Assembly: GCF_003576645.1 (NCBI RefSeq)
Contig: NC_044919.1
Location: 18,314,083 to 18,378,082 of the forward strand
Length of the DNA stretch: 64,000 bases
Source: Ipomoea triloba
Lineage: Eukaryota > Streptophyta > Magnoliopsida > Solanales > Convolvulaceae
Direction of reading: 5' to 3'
The notes below the pieces were generated by a model, which saw only the letters and a program-made list of their open reading frames with translations, had not been told where the DNA came from and made no database searches. Each line of letters opens with the position of its first letter. Position 1 is the stretch's first letter. The translations under genes and the position numbers were made by a program. Below are positions 1 to 11,366 of this stretch, one piece after another.

Positions 1-220
1 AATCTGAAATGAGGCACGTTGTGGTACATTTTAATATGTAGAATGGTGCATTTTATCACGTATACTGATGAATTTTAAGTGAATAGGTGCATTTGGTTAT
101 AGTGTGGAATGATGTGTTTTATCGGTCCTCTGGTGTGTTTTATCACGTACATCACTCCCCCTAAAAGGCCACAATGAGTGCACAGGTTCACACGGAATCC
201 CAATTTCACAAGTGAACTTA

Positions 221-224
<4 letters not shown>
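1..224. mobile_element. Terminal part of a MULE-like element lying to the left of the window
   Basis: Positions 147-224 are close to the reverse complement of 4582-4655, the left end of the large MULE. This stretch is therefore best read as the right end of a second copy of that family whose body lies outside the window. Positions 1-146 hold several imperfect repeats of a motif like GTGCATTTTATCACGT, as is common in subterminal DNA of class II elements. No coding potential is seen. Confidence 0.5.

Positions 225-252
<28 letters not shown>
225..252. repeat. (TA)14 microsatellite
   Basis: Perfect TA dinucleotide run flanked by AATTC on the left and GAATT on the right. It separates the MULE-like end (1-224) from the non-autonomous element at 253-4027. 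Confidence 0.95.
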
Positions 253-256
<4 letters not shown>

Positions 257-1032
257 TGTAATCATATGAGACATCATATTTAGATGAGAAATAAGACAAA
301 TTGGGGGCCGTCCATCTTGTACTATTTGATGGTTGAGATTAATCCTTTTTTCCTTTTTTATGTGTTTAATTTTAATTAGTAAAGGTTGTATTGTAATTGT
401 AGATGTTTTATTTTTAGTCTGGGATTCTAATGCATTATTTTAGGTGTTTTAATTTTGGTAGGATTAGATTTTTTTTTTTGTTTTGCCATCCAATCTCACC
501 GTTTCCCTTCCGGTTTTTCTCTGCGGCAGTGCTTCGTTTTTTCGATCATGGAGTTTGTTGATGGAGGTATGTTGTAGTTGTTCTTTATTTTTATTTTTGT
601 TTTCGTCCTTGTTTTTGCTGTTTCGTGGTCGTATGCAACACGTTGTTGGTGTTTTCAATATTTTTTGGACTTTGCGGCTGTGTGCATATGTGTTTTTATC
701 TGTGTGCATGTCATACAATTTGCACAGGCACTGGTGCTGTTGGTTTGTACTGTCGTTGTTTATTTTCCGTTTTGACATGTGGGTTTGTGCTTGATTACCC
801 TTAGTTTTTGGTTCTTTTTTAATTTATTTTATATATTGTTTGCAGGGTAGTCTAGGGATGGAATTGTTTTCAGTGTAATCTCTCGGTTGTGGCAATATTT
901 CTTTTAATTTTTGTTTAGTTTTGTGCATTTTTAGTCGAAACATTATTTGTTCTTCTCTGTCTGATGTACAGTGCACATAGCACTAAACTAAAGTGCACAC
1001 AACATTTATATTGATTTTAAATTTTTTGTGCA

Positions 1033-1307
1033 GTGGCTATGTTTTTTTCCCATTACCATGTGGCAGCATCATTTAGTATTGGTATATCTGTTGGTAAGTC
1101 CGGTGTTATTCAGACATTTGGTGGTGTACTCACGTCTTCTGATATTGTTGTCCACCACCAATCGTTGCTAAAAATAAGGGTTCTGGGAAGCGGTAAAAAT
1201 CGTCAAAAGGGGTAGCTATAGAGAAAGTGTCTAAGCCAACACGAGAGTGCAAGATTTGTCACCAATATGTGCGTTATGATAGCTGCAATTGTTCGCTAAA
1301 GGCGTAG
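1033..1307 (+). pseudogene. C-terminal fragment of a FAR1/FRS-like (MULE) transposase gene
   Basis: An AG acceptor at 1031-1032 is followed by coding sequence ending in a zinc-knuckle tail: Cys-x2-Cys-x6-Asp-Ser-Cys-x-Cys-Ser-Leu-Lys-Ala, stop at 1305-1307. The FRS-like gene of the large MULE ends the same way (KCHMC...HDARNCPLK, about 38240-38290). The preceding residues, with a GSGK stretch, also fit the tail of FRS proteins. The frame changes near 1212, giving an early stop in the upstream frame. A possible first exon starts with the ATG at 548 and runs to a GTATGT donor at 567; everything between (DNA-binding, transposase and SWIM domains) is missing. This is a deletion derivative, not a working gene. 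Confidence 0.55.
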
Positions 1308-1345
1308 TGTTATTTTTTACTTTGCATTTTTTCAGGCTTTGTATT

Positions 1346-1900
1346 TTTGGATGAGACATTGATTACTTCTATGGGTTTAATCTGAATAATTAACTCTGGT
1401 TCTTAGTCTATGTTTGATGTTTTTTCCTTCACGTATTTCGCTAAGCTGTTGAGATATAGATGAATGGTCGTGTGTGTGCACCTACTTTATGGTATATGTG
1501 CATGTCAGTTTTAACTCCTGTGCTCTAAAGTACGTTGGTGTGTGCACCCTAGTATTTCACCGTGTGCATTTCAGACTCATTTGAGGTGCACTGTGCATTT
1601 AATCTTTTCTCCATCTTTGGGAAACTCATTGATGAGAATTGGGTTAACTCTGTGGGTTTAATATGAGAAATAAAATCTAAATCTTATTTTGTGGTTGACG
1701 TAGTTTTTTGACTTTTTTCCCCACAACTAACTGGAAGCTGTTAAGGATAAGACAGTCTAATATGTGTGTGCACCAATTACGTGGGGTGTGTGCATGTTTG
1801 TGTATACTCCTATGATGTTCAGTACGTCGGTGTGTGCACCTTAGTTTAGGACCATGTGCCGTTCATACTAATACAGTGTGCAGTCATTTTAAACGGGGTT
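1346..1900. repeat. Two tandem diverged units of about 280 bp rich in GTGTGCACC
   Basis: Unit 1 (about 1346-1617) and unit 2 (about 1618-1900) share the same order of blocks: a gGTTTAAT block, an aAGCTGTTgAG-like block, GTGTGTGCACC, a GTGCATG block, then AGTACGT.GGTGTGTGCACC and GTGTGC. Related partial copies occur at about 2400-2620 and 3080-3140. GTGCAC is a 6-bp palindrome and recurs over 15 times in 1450-3200. The repeats are non-coding. Confidence 0.6.
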
Positions 1901-4021
1901 TCATGACATGGGCACTCTATGTGTTGGTTTTATGCTAGGCATTCATCCATGGTGTGCACTGTTCGTTTATTTAATTTTTGGAAATGGATGCAACTGTAGA
2001 TAATTCAGTAAGTACTTGTGTATTAGAAATCAACAGTGTGTGCACTGTAACAAAAATACATATCCATTCTTACAAAAATACTAGTGCACTAATATTCTAT
2101 CTAATACCATAACCACTATTATCATGTGCATTCCACACTTCTTCGACCTGGAAACTCTGTAGGAATCCTCTAGGTTGGCTGACAAAGTAATCGTCTTCAT
2201 TCCTTGCTTATGCTGGTTGACATGGTTGTTGAGCAACCCGTTGTTGCTTCACTAAAAAGGGAAACCACAAACTATTAATTTCTATACTCAAGTGCACACA
2301 ATTATATTGCTGAATTACAATAAGTACACTACATGGTGTGAGAGTGCGCACACATTCACAAAACTCTCTTTAATCAAACAAGGGTATATCAAATCAACTT
2401 CAGTTTGTGTGTGCATGATTTGTCATGTGTGTGCACGAACTTCAATCTGTGTGTGCATGTAAGTGCAAATTAAATTACGCTAGGCTGTTGAGATTTAGGC
2501 AATTCATCGTGTGTGCACCTTCTAGGGTTAGTGTGTGCATGCGAGATAGAACTTGTGTAGTGCTAAGTACGTGGGTGTGTGCACCACAGTGTGGGGTCGT
2601 GTGCCATGCACCAACGTCGCCATATATCTCCCAACATCGCCATCAAGTGCCTGAATAATAAAGATAAATATTTCGTGCTATGGCATCATTTTACAGTATA
2701 ATATACCAAATCATGTTCTGAGGTACACCGTCATATTAACATTAATAATGCTGCAACTAGCTCCAACACTGCCTTTGTAGGCTTTAAATCAAAATGCACT
2801 AATAGGAATTTCCTGTTTCAAATTGATAGTGAACCAAGCCAATCAACAAATTAATGGTTTAAACAAATTACTTGCCTAGATTTGAGATAAAACTTAAACC
2901 AATACCTCACCAGCTTTAATATTACAAGAAATTAAACCAATTTGCACCATACTATCTAGAAAAATTAAAAAACAATAAATAAAAAAACAAAAGTAAAGGA
3001 TTCTCATAATCAAATATACACATTCACACTGTAATAATCTGTTTCGTGAGCCAAATGCTTTAATCCAAACAGAAAAGACAATTAAGTACGTGACTGTGTG
3101 CACCACAGTGTAGGGCCGTGTGCCGTGCACCATTGCAGATCAAAGCTTAACAACGCATGCATTTCAAAGGAATGGCGTGTGCACATAACTACTGGGTGTG
3201 TCTAAGTTTTCCATGTTTTCACTTTGTTAACTATATGGCGCACACGGGTTCTTCTCCTTTTACACAGAACAAAGCATTTCTATTGCACTTAAAACTACCC
3301 GCCCCTGTTCTTACATTGTTGCCAATTAAACAGATTCGACCTCCTTGTTAGCCATGTTTATCAATAGGATTACCGACGACTTTCACTTAAACGACACAAA
3401 CCGAACAAGCTATTGGCCACTTATAGCTTAGGCAAACTCCCTACCGTTCTATTTTTTCCTATCCGTTACTCGGTCAGATTACCCCGAACCATACAATACT
3501 ACAGTCAAACCCTAAGAGTGGTTGTGTTTTACAATGCCAACAAACATTCACCCTCTACACGACCCATAAACATTCGCCCTTTACACAGTCTGCCTCAAAA
3601 ATTGAATCAACCCTAATCTGGGTTGCGACGACAAACAGAATCGGAGTTTTTTTTCCCGAAAACGTACCTCTATTTTCTGAATGATTCCTCTTTCCTCGTT
3701 CCTCGCCGTCGTTTTATCGGTCGTCTCGAAGTAGCAATACCTTTGTGATTATGGCGGTGGACTCAATCGACGTTTGTGTGTCTTCTTCACTACGTTCCAG
3801 ATGCTTCGCACGTCACCTTGGGGAATGGAAGAGAGAAAGCCGAATATAGCCAATATTATCGCATATTTGCTTAACACCCTAAGACTAAATTGCCCTTTGA
3901 TTACTTATTATTAAGTTGAAACATTAAATTCCTAAAATTAAATCTCACCCAATTGTGGCTGATTTCCAATGGCTAGGATTAAGTCTTATTTCTCATATAA
4001 CTAGGTTGTCTCACGTGAAGT

Positions 4022-4027
<6 letters not shown>

Positions 4028-4109
<82 letters not shown>

Positions 4110-4501
4110 NNNNNNNNNNNNNNNNNNNNNNNNNNNNNNNNNNNNNNNNNNNNNNNNNNNNNNNNNNNNNNNNNNNNNNNNNNNNNNNNNNNNNNNNNNN
4201 NNNNNNNNNNNNNNNNNNNNNNNNNNNNNNNNNNNNNNNNNNNNNNNNNNNNNNNNNNNNNNNNNNNNNNNNNNNNNNNNNNNNNNNNNNNNNNNNNNNN
4301 NNNNNNNNNNNNNNNNNNNNNNNNNNNNNNNNNNNNNNNNNNNNNNNNNNNNNNNNNNNNNNNNNNNNNNNNNNNNNNNNNNNNNNNNNNNNNNNNNNNN
4401 NNNNNNNNNNNNNNNNNNNNNNNNNNNNNNNNNNNNNNNNNNNNNNNNNNNNNNNNNNNNNNNNNNNNNNNNNNNNNNNNNNNNNNNNNNNNNNNNNNNN
4501 A

Positions 4502-4581
<80 letters not shown>
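4028..4581. repeat. TA arrays on both sides of a sequence gap
   Basis: TA runs at 4028-4109 (82 bp) and 4506-4581 (76 bp) flank 391 N (4110-4500). The right array is preceded by AATTC and followed by GAATT, like the array at 225-252. The true length and any sequence inside the gap are unknown, so the junction between the non-autonomous element and the MULE cannot be read. Confidence 0.95.
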
Positions 4582-4585
<4 letters not shown>

Positions 4586-4655
4586 TAAGTTCACTTGTGA
4601 AATTGGGATTTCGTGTGAACCTGTGCACTCATTGTGGCCTTTTAGGGGAGTGATG
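4582..4655 (+). repeat. Left terminal inverted repeat of the MULE
   Basis: It is read inward from the TA array and contains TGTGAACCTGTGCACTC. The reverse complement of 42843-42906 has TGTGAACTGATGCACC at the matching place, and the blocks next to the TA array also agree (GAATTAAGTTCAC against GATAATTTCAG). Identity is roughly two thirds by eye. The same 75 bp occurs almost unchanged, inverted, at 147-224. Confidence 0.6.
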
Positions 4656-5180
4656 TACGGTCCAGGTTGCAGCTTGTCTTAGTGTGCACGCGGTGGGTGT
4701 GGGCGTGCGTACACTGGTGAAAACCCCTCTGTTTGTTTTTGCACTGCTTTGAGGGCAGTGTTGTCTTTTCCCTGATCCAATTTTTACGCTCGGTTGGAGT
4801 TTTTATTATTATTATTTTTTTACTATTATTTTTTTCCTTCCTTGTTGGGGTGTTATTCTCCAGGTTGACTCTGCACGGGGTCGTCATCCTGGTGAGCTCA
4901 TCTTCTCGCCTCCGTGAGTATTGCGGCTGGCTGCTAGTGATGGCACGGTCGTATGGCAGTCAACGATCGAAGAGGAGGGCACCCGGGCATCCGTTCGCGC
5001 CGTCCACTCCAGCTACGACAGGGACATCCCGTGCCGTGGAGGTGCCTTCGAGGTTTAAGCGGCGGTCGAACAGGGACGCCCCGTCTAGCGCGGTTTGGGA
5101 TGCCTTGGGTGCGGCGACGACTGGGGTGGCTTCCCGTGTGGCGGCAAGGCGGTGGCCGGCGCAATGGTGGTTCCACCGTG

Positions 5181-6952
5181 GTGAGTGCCGTGGTATTTAT
5201 GTTTCCAGTGCTGAGGTATTTCTATGGGTGTGTCATATTTCTGCGTTATTTGCTGCGTAGTTACCCCTTAGGGGATAATTCTGTGATACGGCTGTGGAAT
5301 TGGATCCAAGAGCTGTGCGGTAGGACATATTTAGGCAGGTGGCATTTTAGAGGGGAAATGGGTGTTTTTTGGAGCTAGTGTTGTTTCATATTATGGTAGT
5401 CATGCATCGTGCATTTTATTTGTTCATTGCATTACATCTTAGTTCCTGAATAGCACTAAGTGGAGTAGGGAAAACAACCACCGGTTCTAGTACCACAGCT
5501 AGCCCTCACTAGAGCTCAATGGCACTATAGATCATGTTAGTACTTAGTAGTGTTATTATGTTAATCAAACATATCATGCAATACAAATGAACTCTAGTGT
5601 CAAAAATTCCCAATCTCTACTGTGGAATTGTGGAATACTTGACTACTTCAGGAATGATTTGGCCAGTTGTGTCAACACTAGAAAGCCAAAAACCTATTCT
5701 TGATCATAACTAAATGAACTGTTATGGTCACTAAACAACTTAGAACTTTTTAATGCGCAGTCCTAGGCTCCCAGCAATCACAATTAATTCACTAATTGGA
5801 GCATCTGACAGTGAACACATTAGAATAAATCCACAGTAATGTGTTAATGCACTGTGAAATGTATTAATATATAACAGATTTCCTAAATGCATGATGTTGT
5901 CTAAATTTGCTTATTTTCACTATTAAGGTATGAGATAGCACTGTTACCAAGTCCACAGTGCTATCTCATACCTTTTTAGGGGCAGTTTGGGGTATGATTG
6001 TCAATGGGATGAAACATTTGGATAACCAACGTGTTAATCATTCTGAATTGTTTGATAAGCTTTACTATTCATTAATAGCCTACCTTTGTCGATGTATATA
6101 TATATATTCTCTAGTTCAATACCTCAACATATAATAAGATGCATTGCAATATTTGTTTCACAAGCACTGCACACCCCAGGTACCCTTTCCTTCTCTAGGT
6201 CAACAGAGAATGGAGATGATGGTTCGAACAGGCAAGTCCATCGATATATGTGCTTAAATTTCTGTTTTATATATGCTACTGACATGGGGGTTCAATTTGA
6301 TGATTATATTTTTTAGTAATAGATAGCCCAGTGTTAAGATCGGTAGATATTTTTTGCAAGGATTCCTGTCTAATTTTATACTCATTGGTGCTAATGAATT
6401 GGCTCATCATTATATTCCCACCTATTTACAACCAAATATTAAAGAAACTAACATATAGCAGTAACATGAGGGGGGAGGAACTTTTAGAAAGGTGTGTTGC
6501 ATTACTGTTGAATGATTAATTTCGAAATGGGAAACATACAATAATCTTGAAGGCCTGACATTATTTGCCTAAATATTCTCAGCCCAGTGCACCATTCTAC
6601 CCTAGTGTTCTCGCCATAGGGTCAACCATTTCACACCCTTTTTTTATAATAGACACCTTAATTAACACATTAAAAATTAAGGGGTAATTAACTAAACAGA
6701 TTTGCAGATTCATTGATTAAAAAAAATTGCTAGGCGCACTGTTACAAATTCGGGGGATGGTACAATGCTGGTTAGGGGAATTGTATATATGATATTGTCA
6801 GCTAAATAGTATTTATATAATGTAAATAATGTATTTTATTAATGCCTTTTCAGTGCTACTTAGGACAACAAATCCAGATTACTTTTTTTTGGTTTTCAAA
6901 TGTTATATTATCATTGAAACGTATTAATCTCCTCATTCTGTGGTCTTTTCAG
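5181..6952 (+). other. Intron 1 of the Ulp1-like gene
   Basis: It is bounded by a GTGAGT donor at 5181 and a TTTTCAG acceptor ending at 6952, and joins exons 1 and 2 in phase (one base from exon 1, two from exon 2). It is 1772 bp and AT-rich. It holds a perfect 20-bp hairpin at 5925-5974 but no other ORF or repeat I can support. Confidence 0.75.
5925..5974. repeat. Perfect 20-bp inverted repeat with 10-nt loop
   Basis: The arm at 5925-5944 is exactly complementary to 5955-5974; the loop is 5945-5954 (TACCAAGTCC). It lies inside an intron on the plus strand. It could be a very short foldback element or an RNA hairpin. No mismatch or bulge is present in the stem, and pairing stops outside the 20 bp. 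Confidence 0.9.
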
Positions 6953-9368
6953 GTCCGGCAACGCAACGACCAGTGGTTATAAGCGGCGGGGATGGAGATT
7001 CGGATGACGATTTCCACACCGCGCCTCGGGATCCCGTGGCACACCACCGCAAACACCAACCACGTACCGCACAAATGGCCGCAGATGGATCGTTACCCAA
7101 GATCAGTATACGTGGGAGCCCCCGGGAACTCGTACATGTCGTGACCGGTCTCAACCAATGCCAGCGACAACATGTGTGCGACATTGGCATGGGAGGACTG
7201 CTTGGATTCCAGGTAGACGAAATTCCATCGCGCTTGGGATATTGGCTCGTGTCTAATTTTGACCTATTCCTAATGCGGCTAAAGTTGGCAAATGGTAGCT
7301 TCATCAGTGTCACGAAAGAGGACGTGTCATCTGTATTGGGGTTACCAAATGGATTGGTGCCAATTGTAGAACGCGATAGCCAGGTAGTAAGCACCGAACT
7401 GTGCGAATGGAGAGACAAGGTCAACCAACGGAGGGGGAGGATCATGGTCAAGGCCTTGGCCACACAGCTGTTAAACCTTAGGGAGGGGGTGGGTGTGCTT
7501 TCAACGGCATTTTTGCGTTATTGTGGTTAGCTCTGTGGTTGCTAGTGTGTCAAATGGATATGTTAATCAGCAAGTTGTGCACATGTTTCATGACGTCAAC
7601 AAAATCAAGGATTTGGACTGGTGCGGATACCTCTTGCGCTCCTTGGTCGTCGCTCACGGATTCTGGGCCCGGGATAAAACCCGCAAGTTCGCTAGGCCAC
7701 TGCTGTTTTTAACAGTGAGTCATAACGTAGGTTATATGAAAACTCAAGTTAATTTGTAATCCATGTTTAGTTTGCTTGTAATATGTGTTCTCCCATTTGT
7801 GTGCAGCTCCTGTATGTCGATAAACTGGTGGTGGGGGCATGAGACATACCGAGATCGATACTCGTGTAGCACGGGTGCACAACAGAGATGTTAAAAACAC
7901 GGGAGGCAAGGGAGATTGCTGCTCAGGGCTTTGGACACGGCGTAGTGGATGCACCACCCCTCGAAACAAACACGCCCTCGCAGTTTGTAAGTGCACTAAG
8001 TGGTGCCCAATATCCTCAACACGCCCCTGGACCATCAACAGTGCAGCCCATGCGCGGGGAGCCGGTGCACATGGTATGTGTTAGGAATAAAATTGTAATA
8101 GTTTTGATGAGCCAATTTGTAATTTTAGAAATCCCCTATTTTATTTTTAGAGTGTAGAGTTTGGACCCGAAAGGCAAGTCATGACAATAGTTTGGTTCGA
8201 ATTATTGTGTTATAGAATTCTTTGTGTCATGACTCTTGTAAGTCATTTGCTTCCACTATACACATGAGTGTATATGATCCAATGGACAAGGCCAAATTAT
8301 TGTTGCTAGAAGACTCGAGTTTGAATCCTATTGCAAACATTTTGAGCTTTGGAGAGCAAGGAATGGAGCTAGTAGTATCACGGCTCAAAGTCAATATTTT
8401 GGTCAATGGAGCAACTCAGGGAGGAAGTTTAAGTCAAATGGTCAATGCCGAGAAGAAGTTCAAGATCCACTATCTCTACACCATACGCTATACAATGCTA
8501 AGAAGGATCAAATATATTTATTTGATGGATATGACTGAATGAGTTGAAACGGAGAAATGGTTAAAGACTTGAGCATATACCTAATGGTCCAGCGTTCAAA
8601 TCCTTTTTGTTACATTTTATTACTAAGGAAGAAGCTTGGGAGCAAGTTACACGGCCAAAGTCTTTGGAGCTAATTTTTGGTCAATAGAGGAGCTAGTTTG
8701 GTCAATGGAGCAAGTGATGTAGGATGTCAAAGTCAACATGGAGTAACTTTGCATGGATTATATACGCGTGAACACTACACCATTTCTACACGCGTGAAGG
8801 CTAATTTAAAGCACTATGGAGCATGCTATGGAGCAACTAAGAGTGTGACTTACACTTAGTCATTTTTGCATGTCTCAAATATTTTAGGTTCAGTACGTAA
8901 TATCCTGAGCCAGAAGAAATTTGAAGGTGGTGATTTTCTGAAGATCATTGTTTATACTCAAGCAAGAGCCACTCGGAAAAATATTTTGAAAGATCAACTT
9001 GCCCAAGATCAAAATCAAGAATACAACAAAGTCAAGAATATCAAGCTCTGAATGGTACAAAGTCTGCAATATCAAGCTGAGAAGGCAACAAAGTCAAAAA
9101 TTGGAAGCTACAAGTTTCAAGGATCAATCAAGCCGTAAAAGAAGACTTTGTGAGCAATTTACAGAGGTGATTTGTCAAAAGTTACCAGCGACATTAAATG
9201 TGCAGATCAAATTGAAGATTTTATCAGATCAAATTGGCAAGTTATTAGATCAACGGTATGGTCATTAAATGAGAAGGTATGGCCATCAAGATCAGATTGG
9301 AATGACCAATCAGATCAAGTGAACGTTCAAAATTTGAATGTTCATAACGGGCAAATAATTCTTTGAAT

Positions 9369-9376
9369 TATAAAAA
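9369..9376 (+). promoter_or_regulatory. Candidate TATA box of the family II LTR
   Basis: TATAAAAA sits in the context GAATTATAAAAAGCCC. The corresponding place in element C's 5' LTR on the minus strand reads TATAAGAA (about 35649-35656). It is placed well inside the LTR, as expected for a U3/R boundary. The start site is not mapped. Confidence 0.5.
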
Positions 9377-9480
9377 GCCCAAGAAGACTTGAAGAACAAC
9401 ACGAGGACGAGATACACGGTAGAGAAGAAAGTGGTATTGAGCGGTGAATGCAATCAAAATACAAAGTGCTGAGATATTGA

Positions 9481-11255
9481 TGTTAGGAACATATTGTAAT
9501 AGGTTTTGATGATACCAAATGTAATCTATAATCCCCTAAGTCTCGAAAGATAGGAAATTATATGTAAGTTCGACAAGTAAACTAAGAGCGAAAATACAAC
9601 CGGGTAACTTGAGCTCAACTCGGAAAATATTTAAGCTTAAGGTAAACTTGTGTGAACATCTTAGAAGTCTCGTATTGTAATCTTATAGACAGATCAGAAG
9701 AAGGCACGGGACAACACTGGAGGAATAAGGGTCTGCGAGACATCAACTAAGTCTCGAGACATAAGCAGAGTTCGAGAGATAGGATCTCTCGATACAACAA
9801 TCCAGTTCGAGACATAAGCAGAGTTCGAGAGATAGATCTCTCGATACATGGGATCGAGACATCAAGTGGTCGAGACATCAACATTGGTCCTCGATGAATG
9901 ATACTTCTCCAAGGGGCTGAATGGCAGTCACATGCATGGATAAAATAATCTAAGTTTGGAGAAGAAGAATATCATGGAGATAAAATATTAAGGAGGTGCC
10001 AGAAGTGGATGCCACATCAGAATTCCACAACAAACGGATAGAAGGTGCACTAATCCAAAGTCGGTCTTATTCCCTAAAACCTAAAACGAGGATCAATGGG
10101 AATATAAAAAGAGTAACTTTTTCCAAAAGTAGCAAGTGGAGCATGGACTCAAGAAAGTGAATTATGGAATATTCACGAAAAGGTTCAAGTTACAAGACCA
10201 CCACTCCATGAAAAATGCTGAAAACATGCAAGTCCCATGCTCAGCATGGGAGACGGATTTCAAACGGAATAATTTTCCCTCCAACGGAATTATTCCTCAA
10301 CTCTCATATAAAAAGGACGTGAAGACACAAGTTCAAAAAGAGGTTGGTTTTGTTCGAAATTCTTAAGAGGTGTCTGATTCAAACGTTCAAAAGTGCAAGT
10401 GCTCAATTCGGAATATCATCCTGATATTCAAAACAGCGAGAAAAACACATCTTAGTGTTTGAGAGAGTTACAAAGCTTAAACTGCTATACATCTAGAAGG
10501 TGACCGAAGCTGCTCTACATCGAAGTTGATTCAACGATAGCTTTTGGTCAGATTGGAGCTTGTTACACTCAACTGTGACAACCAAAGGTCCTTGCTTTGG
10601 ATTAAGCAAGAAGAGGCGGAGTAACCTGGCAGCTGTCTAGTGAAGATCCTGAGGCTTGAGGCGGGCTTGGTGATCAAAGCTCAAGTGCTCGAGAGGTAGA
10701 GTAACTAGAAGCGGGGAGAAAAACCTGAGGAGAGGCGGAGTAACCTGGGAGCTGTCTTGTGAAAATCCTGAGGCTTGAGGCGGGCTTGGTGATCAAAGCT
10801 CAAGTGCTCGATAGGTGGAGTAACAAGAAGCGGGGCGAAAAACCTGAGGCTTGAGGCGGGCTTCGTGATCAAAGCTCAAGCGCTCGATATTGTACTGAAA
10901 AGGGAAGTTTTTAGTGCAATCCTTCCAGGGAGTTTCTGGAAGAAGAGTGGACGTAGGCGGGTTGGCCGAACCACTTAAAAATCTCTCTCGCATTTACTTT
11001 CTGCTTTTATCTCTCGCTATCTAACTCTCGAACTGCACTGCATATAAACACACCTCTCGAACTAACTCAAACTCGTGCAAATTAAAAGGGGATAACTTTT
11101 CCGCTGCGCATAAAACTTTGTCTTCATCTTGTGAGGTATCGGACCTAAACATCCTAAGTCCAATACACACGAGAAGTCGAAAAAGATTTGCAAAATCTTA
11201 TACAAGTCTATTCACCCCCCCTCTAGACTTGTACCCCATCTCCTTGGGACCAACA
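9481..11255 (+). repeat. 5' LTR of element A
   Basis: It is 1775 bp with ends TG...CA. It is near-identical to 20362-22162 (1801 bp) apart from short indels, for example about 25 bp missing near 10003. Between 9700 and 9860 it carries two short hairpins of the form TCGAGAGA...TCTCTCGA, and TCGAGA recurs many times. Candidate TATA boxes are at 10103-10110 and 10307-10314; the second (CTCATATAAAAAGG) is the better match and is conserved in element D's LTRs. Units of about 119 bp starting GAGGCGGAGTAACCTGG are repeated at 10613 and 10732, with a partial third. Confidence 0.95.
10307..10314 (+). promoter_or_regulatory. Candidate TATA box of the family I LTR
   Basis: TATAAAAA sits in CTCATATAAAAAGGACG. 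The same context is present in the 3' LTR of A and the 3' LTR of D (near 60150); the 5' LTR of D reads CATATATAAGG (near 47265). Transcription would start roughly 30 bp downstream, making this the likely U3/R boundary. This is inferred from sequence only. Confidence 0.5.
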
Positions 11256-11257
11256 AT

Positions 11258-11269
11258 TGGTATCAGAGC
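11258..11269 (+). promoter_or_regulatory. Primer-binding site of element A
   Basis: TGGTATCAGAGC begins 2 nt after the 5' LTR. It is the classic plant copia primer site, complementary to the 3' end of initiator methionine tRNA. The same 12 bases occur in elements D and C. Confidence 0.95.
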
Positions 11270-11366
11270 AAGTTCTCTGATCGATATAAATCTTTGTTTA
11301 TATTGCCTAGAGATCCTTCTTTGAAAAATCCTTTAAAAGTTTTCAAAGCACGAGAAAATTTTCAAA

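Larger units (their letters stand above)
253..4027. mobile_element. Non-autonomous class II element bounded by TA arrays
   Basis: The two ends are diverged inverted repeats. About 253-345 resembles the reverse complement of about 3940-4027: both share a GAGAC block, then ATGAGAAATAAGAC, then a block like GGCCGTCCAT or TAGCCATTGG. Both ends abut TA arrays, as in TA-microsatellite-targeting elements such as rice Micron. The interior has a FAR1/FRS-gene remnant on the plus strand, GTGCAC-rich repeats, and at about 3600-3850 a GC-richer stretch that looks like an untranslated leader on the minus strand (its reverse complement has several AGG/GTA junctions). About 2620-3080 and 3140-3600 show nothing recognisable. 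The element boundaries are an inference. Confidence 0.45.

Noticed and set aside
483..794. Possible signal-peptide-like small protein (Phe/Leu-rich)
   Set aside because: T-rich sequence gives hydrophobic residues by composition; open frames exist on both strands and neither has support.
3955..4653. Long open frames across the TA arrays and the N gap
   Set aside because: They encode only alternating Tyr-Ile from TA repeats and unknown residues; not protein-coding.
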